A stretch of 64,000 nt of DNA from Streptomyces longhuiensis (lineage in GTDB: Bacteria > Actinomycetota > Actinomycetes > Streptomycetales > Streptomycetaceae). Positions 61,059 to 64,000 of this stretch are shown here, one piece after another (the stretch's first letter is position 1; each line of letters starts with the position of its first letter). The DNA is taken from NCBI RefSeq assembly GCF_020616555.1, contig NZ_CP085173.1, positions 9,440,001 through 9,504,000 of the forward strand, in the 5' to 3' direction. Both the position numbers and the translations under genes were made by a program. The notes below the pieces were generated by a model. That model searched no databases and was not told the DNA's origin. It saw nothing but the letters and a program-made list of their open reading frames with translations.

Positions 61059-62009
61059 GTGTCTTTCGCATCCCAGGGCCGGCCGTGGGACGTTCACCGG
61101 CTGCCGTCTGCCGAGGGTAGAACTTTCCTGGTCACCGGAGGCAACGCCGGGATCGGCTACTTCGTCGCGGAGCAGCTCGCCGCCACTGGAGCCGTCGTGG
61201 TGCTCGGCAGCCGGAACGCCGCGAAGGCGGACGCCGCCATGGCCTCGATCCGCTCGCGCGTCTCCGGCGCGCACGTGCGGCACCTTCAACTGGACCTCGC
61301 CGCCTTGTCGTCCCTGAAGACCGCCGTGGACGGGCTGAACCTCGACCAGCTCGACGCAGTGGTCTGCAACGCAGGGGTCGCGCTCGACGCCCCGCCACGT
61401 CGGGAGACCGAGGACGGCTACGAGCTGATGTTCGGCACCAACCACCTCGGCCACTTCACGCTCACCCAGCAGCTGGCCCCCCTGCTGTCAGCGGCGCCGG
61501 CGGGCCGCATCGTGACGGTGGGAAGCTTCGCGGCGCGGTCCGAGCGACTGGACCTGGACGATCTGCAGTCGACCCAGGTTTACCGGCCCAAGCGCACCTA
61601 CGGCCGGTCGAAGCTGGCGCAGATGTGCTTCGGCTTCGAACTCGATCGCCGCCTGCGAGCCGTCGGCAGCACCGTGCTCAGTGTGGTGGCCCACCCCGGC
61701 GGCGCACTGGACTCCCTCACCCCGTCCCGTCCGCCGGTACGCGTGAGCATCCCCGCCGAGCGACTGCGCGCCTTGCCCGCCGGACTCTTGGTGCAGGGCA
61801 AGGACGCCGGAGCATGGCCCGTCGTCCGTGCCGTCCTCGACGCGGGGGTACAGGGAGGGCAGCTGTGGGGGCCGAGGTTCTTCGGCCTGCGTGGCACACC
61901 ACGGTGTGAGCCCGTCCCCTCTCATATGGCCGATCCGGCAATCGCTGCTCGTCTGTGGGCCGCCAGCGGTGAGCTGGCCGGCACCGATCCGCACCTCGGC
62001 TTCCGATAG
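61059..62009 (+). CDS. Short-chain dehydrogenase/reductase (retinol dehydrogenase/WWOX-like)
   Basis: A 316-aa SDR: cofactor loop TFLVTGGNAGIGYFVAEQLA, VLGSRNAAKADAAM, QLDLAALSSLKTAV, DAVVCNAGVALDAPP, then a Ser-containing GRIVTVGSFAARSERL and active-site YGRSKLAQMCF (YxxxK, here after RPKRT). Long C-terminal substrate region. The GTG at 61059 is chosen since AAGGAG lies 8 bp before it; an ATG at 61023 has no such site. Substrate unknown. No regulator or partner is adjacent. Confidence 0.85.
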   Translation: MSFASQGRPWDVHRLPSAEGRTFLVTGGNAGIGYFVAEQLAATGAVVVLGSRNAAKADAAMASIRSRVSGAHVRHLQLDLAALSSLKTAVDGLNLDQLDAVVCNAGVALDAPPRRETEDGYELMFGTNHLGHFTLTQQLAPLLSAAPAGRIVTVGSFAARSERLDLDDLQSTQVYRPKRTYGRSKLAQMCFGFELDRRLRAVGSTVLSVVAHPGGALDSLTPSRPPVRVSIPAERLRALPAGLLVQGKDAGAWPVVRAVLDAGVQGGQLWGPRFFGLRGTPRCEPVPSHMADPAIAARLWAASGELAGTDPHLGFR

Positions 62010-62430
62010 ATGTCGAAGTACTCGTCGACAGTCCGCGGCCGCGAACCGACCCTCCGGGGTCGGCCGTGCAGATCCCACTGGGCGATCATTTCGTTCAGCT
62101 ACCTCAGCACCGCTGCGGGCCCCGTTCCCCGCCGCGTCGCCGCCCTGCTCGCCCCACCTCTCGGCCGCCACCCCACACTCGCCGTCACCACCTCGGTGAT
62201 CCTCGCGGTCGCCACCTGGCCCAGCGCCGAATCTGTTCACGACCTCTGCTCCGACTCCAAGTCGTGGGAGCCTGGCGACAAGATCCTCAGCGTGGCGAAG
62301 CCGCCGGGCTGCCGTTCGGGCGAGCCCCAGAGGCAAAGGCGAACAGACACGCCCGCGGCGTCTGTTCTGGTGCATGCGACGTGAGCGCCCGTCCGTTTAG
62401 CCCGGTGAGGCGCTTTCGCCTGGGCCATCG
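62010..62430. other. Intergenic stretch without a supportable gene
   Basis: About 420 bp. A plus frame has a hydrophobic patch (LAVTTSVILAVATWP) but no start context or family resemblance. Confidence 0.35.
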
Positions 62431-62880
62431 TCATCGTGCGGTTCCTCGAACTTCGCCATTCCGCCTCGCGTTCTGTGCAGAACAGCCCAGCTGCCCCAGC
62501 CGGCTTCGGACTCGGTTGCCTGCCAGGCGCCAGGCGATGCTGATCACCCGTGGGAAGGCTGCTTCGAGAACGGGGGTGAACAGGCCGGTGCCCGAGCCGA
62601 GTTCGAGACAGGGGCCCTGGCGCAGAGGTCCGCCGCGGGCAAGGGCGTCGCGCACAGGTTCGTCGCGGCCGGTGGCGCGGTTGGCGTCCCACTCTGCGGC
62701 GAGTCGGTCGAACTGTTCGGCGATGAACTGAGCTGTCTCTGGTGTCCAGGGCCGTCGGCTCGTAGCCAGGTCCTGGGCGAAGGTCCGGAAGGCGGCAGCA
62801 GTGCCGGGCGGCGGGAGGGGTTTGTCGTCCGGGCTCGGCAGAACGCGCGGCAAGGTGGCAGTCACGCAAGACTCCAGCAT
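62431..62880 (-). pseudogene. Truncated class I SAM methyltransferase
   Basis: The frame from 62880 reads WTPETAQFIAEQFDRLAAEW-DANRATGRDEPVRDALARGG and CLELGSGTGLFTPVLEAAFP-RVISI, i.e. the N-terminal helices and motif I of a methyltransferase. Immediately after strand 2 the sequence becomes Arg/Gly-rich and stops; the acidic loop and all later motifs are missing. Only ~115 residues are native, so the gene is broken. Confidence 0.65.
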
Positions 62881-62919
62881 GTCTGTGGTTCTCGCAGATC
62901 GGCCCGGGGGCGGAATGAG

Positions 62920-62941
62920 CCCTCCACCCCCGGGTGGAGGG
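62920..62941 (-). terminator. Hairpin terminator downstream of the permease gene
   Basis: CCCTCCACCC (62920-62929) and GGGTGGAGGG (62932-62941) form a perfect 10-bp stem. It lies 8 bp after the permease stop (minus strand) and upstream of the methyltransferase remnant. Confidence 0.8.
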
Positions 62942-62949
62942 CCGCCCTC

Positions 62950-64000
62950 TCAGTGGGTGTGTCCGCCGTGGGTGTCCCTGGCTTGAGGCCCGTGCTGCCT
63001 GCTGTTGGCGCGGTCGTGACCGGTGTCGGGCGAGCCGCCCATCATGCGCAGCATGGACAGCCCGCCGGTCCGCCAGAAGCGCACCAGGAGCACGACGGCG
63101 AGGATGAGGAAAGCGATGTTGAGCCACGTGGTGTAGTCCCAGCTGATGCCTTCCATAGGGACCTCCGCCTCGGCCTGGTCAGGGATCAGGCCCAGGCCGC
63201 CGAAGACGAACTCGACGAAATATCCGGCGAAGACCATCGCGGGGTAGAAGGTGCCGAGGAGGAAAGCGGCCATCTTGGTGCCGTAGTACTTCCGGTAGAT
63301 GTTGAGAATCGGCAGGATCAGCAGGTCGGCGAAGATGAACGCCACCACGCCGCCGAAGCTGATGCCTCCCTTCCACAGCACCACGGCCAGCGGCACGTTG
63401 CCGATGGAGCAGACGAACGAGGCGATCGCCACGAGCGGGCCGACGACGGGCCCCCACAGCTTGGAGGCGAGCGGGTGGCCGTCGAAGAAGAAGGTGCGCC
63501 AGAACGCGTCCGGCACCCAGGCGGCGATGGCGCCGGCGATGAGCAGGCCGACGACCAGGTCGCGCAGGATCGCCGCCCACTCCATGACGAACACGTGGCT
63601 CGTGGCGGTGAAGCCCTCGCGGGAGAGCAGGCGCCGGGTGAAGGAGCCTTCGCGCTGGACGGACATATCCATCGCGGCATGGCCCTCCATCGACCCGGCC
63701 AGCCCCCGCTCCGCCTGCTCGCGGGCTTGGCGCAGGAGCTTTTCGCGCAGGAACAGCCGGAACAGGACAGCCAGCAGGATGATCATGATGGGGCCGCCGA
63801 CGAATTCGGCTGCGGTGAACTGCCAGCCCATGAGCAACGCGAGGATGACGCCGAGCTCGATGACGAGGTTGGTGGAGGCGATCTCGAAGGCCATCGCGGC
63901 GGTGAAGTTCGCGCCCTTACGGAACAGGGAACGGGCCAGCGCCACCGCGGCGTAGGAGCAGGACGAGGACGCCGCGCCCAGGCCCGCGGCGACGGCGAGG
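62950..64000 (-). CDS. YraQ/DUF318-type permease (3' part; 5' end outside window)
   Basis: The frame is open to the window edge. The visible 350 residues start AVAAGLGAASSSCSYAAVAL, a Cys-containing SCSYAA motif in a helix that is conserved in this permease family, then helices NLVIELGVILALLMGWQFTA, GPIMIILLAVLFRLFL, a cytoplasmic loop (EKLLRQAREQAERG), ILRDLVVGLLIAGAIAAWVP, PLVAIASFVCSIGNVPLAVV (second Cys-containing GN-P motif), and VFAGYFVEFVFGGLGLIP. The tail is His-rich (HGPQARDTHGGHTH). Members are linked to metal or arsenic-type export in some bacteria, but substrate is unproven. A clean terminator follows. Confidence 0.88.
   Translation of the reverse strand, partial: LAVAAGLGAASSSCSYAAVALARSLFRKGANFTAAMAFEIASTNLVIELGVILALLMGWQFTAAEFVGGPIMIILLAVLFRLFLREKLLRQAREQAERGLAGSMEGHAAMDMSVQREGSFTRRLLSREGFTATSHVFVMEWAAILRDLVVGLLIAGAIAAWVPDAFWRTFFFDGHPLASKLWGPVVGPLVAIASFVCSIGNVPLAVVLWKGGISFGGVVAFIFADLLILPILNIYRKYYGTKMAAFLLGTFYPAMVFAGYFVEFVFGGLGLIPDQAEAEVPMEGISWDYTTWLNIAFLILAVVLLVRFWRTGGLSMLRMMGGSPDTGHDRANSRQHGPQARDTHGGHTH

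Overview
The window looks like a stretch of a Streptomyces chromosome, probably from an arm or another variable region. G+C is very high with G/C-ending codons. There are many TetR, MarR, GntR and HxlR regulators and SpoIIE-type phosphatases, a plasmid-stabilisation-like protein, and an unusual density of broken genes and insertion-sequence debris. No rRNA, CRISPR array or intact tRNA gene was seen.

Region 1-20 kb is a mosaic of small units: the end of a SpoIIE phosphatase/anti-sigma kinase; two tandem secreted alpha/beta hydrolases; a methyltransferase-NUDIX fusion; a secreted glycine-rich protein with RTX-type repeats; a ComB-like phosphatase; a methyltransferase; a TetR/FAD-oxidase divergent pair; an MDR oxidoreductase/TetR divergent pair with two matching palindromic operators; and an HxlR/thioesterase divergent pair. 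Between them lie remnants of a PCMT-like methyltransferase, a Ser/Thr kinase, an SDR, a cation diffusion facilitator and a mannonate dehydratase-type enolase.

Region 20.5-31.3 kb is the most distinctive block. A 328-aa protein, an HSP90-family ATPase and a 978-aa TPR protein are in line and end at a strong terminator. After a gap with transposase fragments come a 482-aa uncharacterised protein, a MoxR-like AAA+ ATPase and a protein with an HExxH motif plus a VWA domain. This resembles the modular chaperone/NTPase assemblies predicted to act in protein remodelling or biological conflict, but its role is inferred only.

Region 31.5-39.7 kb has a DUF4097 protein divergent from its likely regulator, several insertion-sequence fragments, three small uncharacterised genes and a full-length sensor/SpoIIE phosphatase/anti-sigma kinase paralogous to the one at position 1.

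Region 39.7-46.7 kb is a coherent catabolic operon on the minus strand (ltnD, otnK, otnC, MFS transporter, otnI, denD, then a FadR-type regulator). It should convert L-threonate and D-erythronate to dihydroxyacetone phosphate and CO2, with a palindromic operator candidate ahead of the first gene.

Region 47.5-57.4 kb holds a TetR gene coupled to an EamA transporter that is split by a 1.34-kb IS5-type element. The element carries its own transposase and a passenger gene. Then come two tRNA-like 3' fragments with terminators around a secreted beta-helix protein, a P-loop kinase, and an ABC exporter operon with a second DUF4097 gene. That DUF4097 gene and its promoter duplicate the ones at 31.6-32.4 kb, but here the regulator is reduced to a stub.

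Region 57.5-64 kb has an HchA-type glyoxalase, an nsrR-hmp nitric oxide detoxification pair with shared operator-like sequences, an SDR oxidoreductase, a broken methyltransferase and the C-terminal part of a YraQ-type permease that runs off the window.
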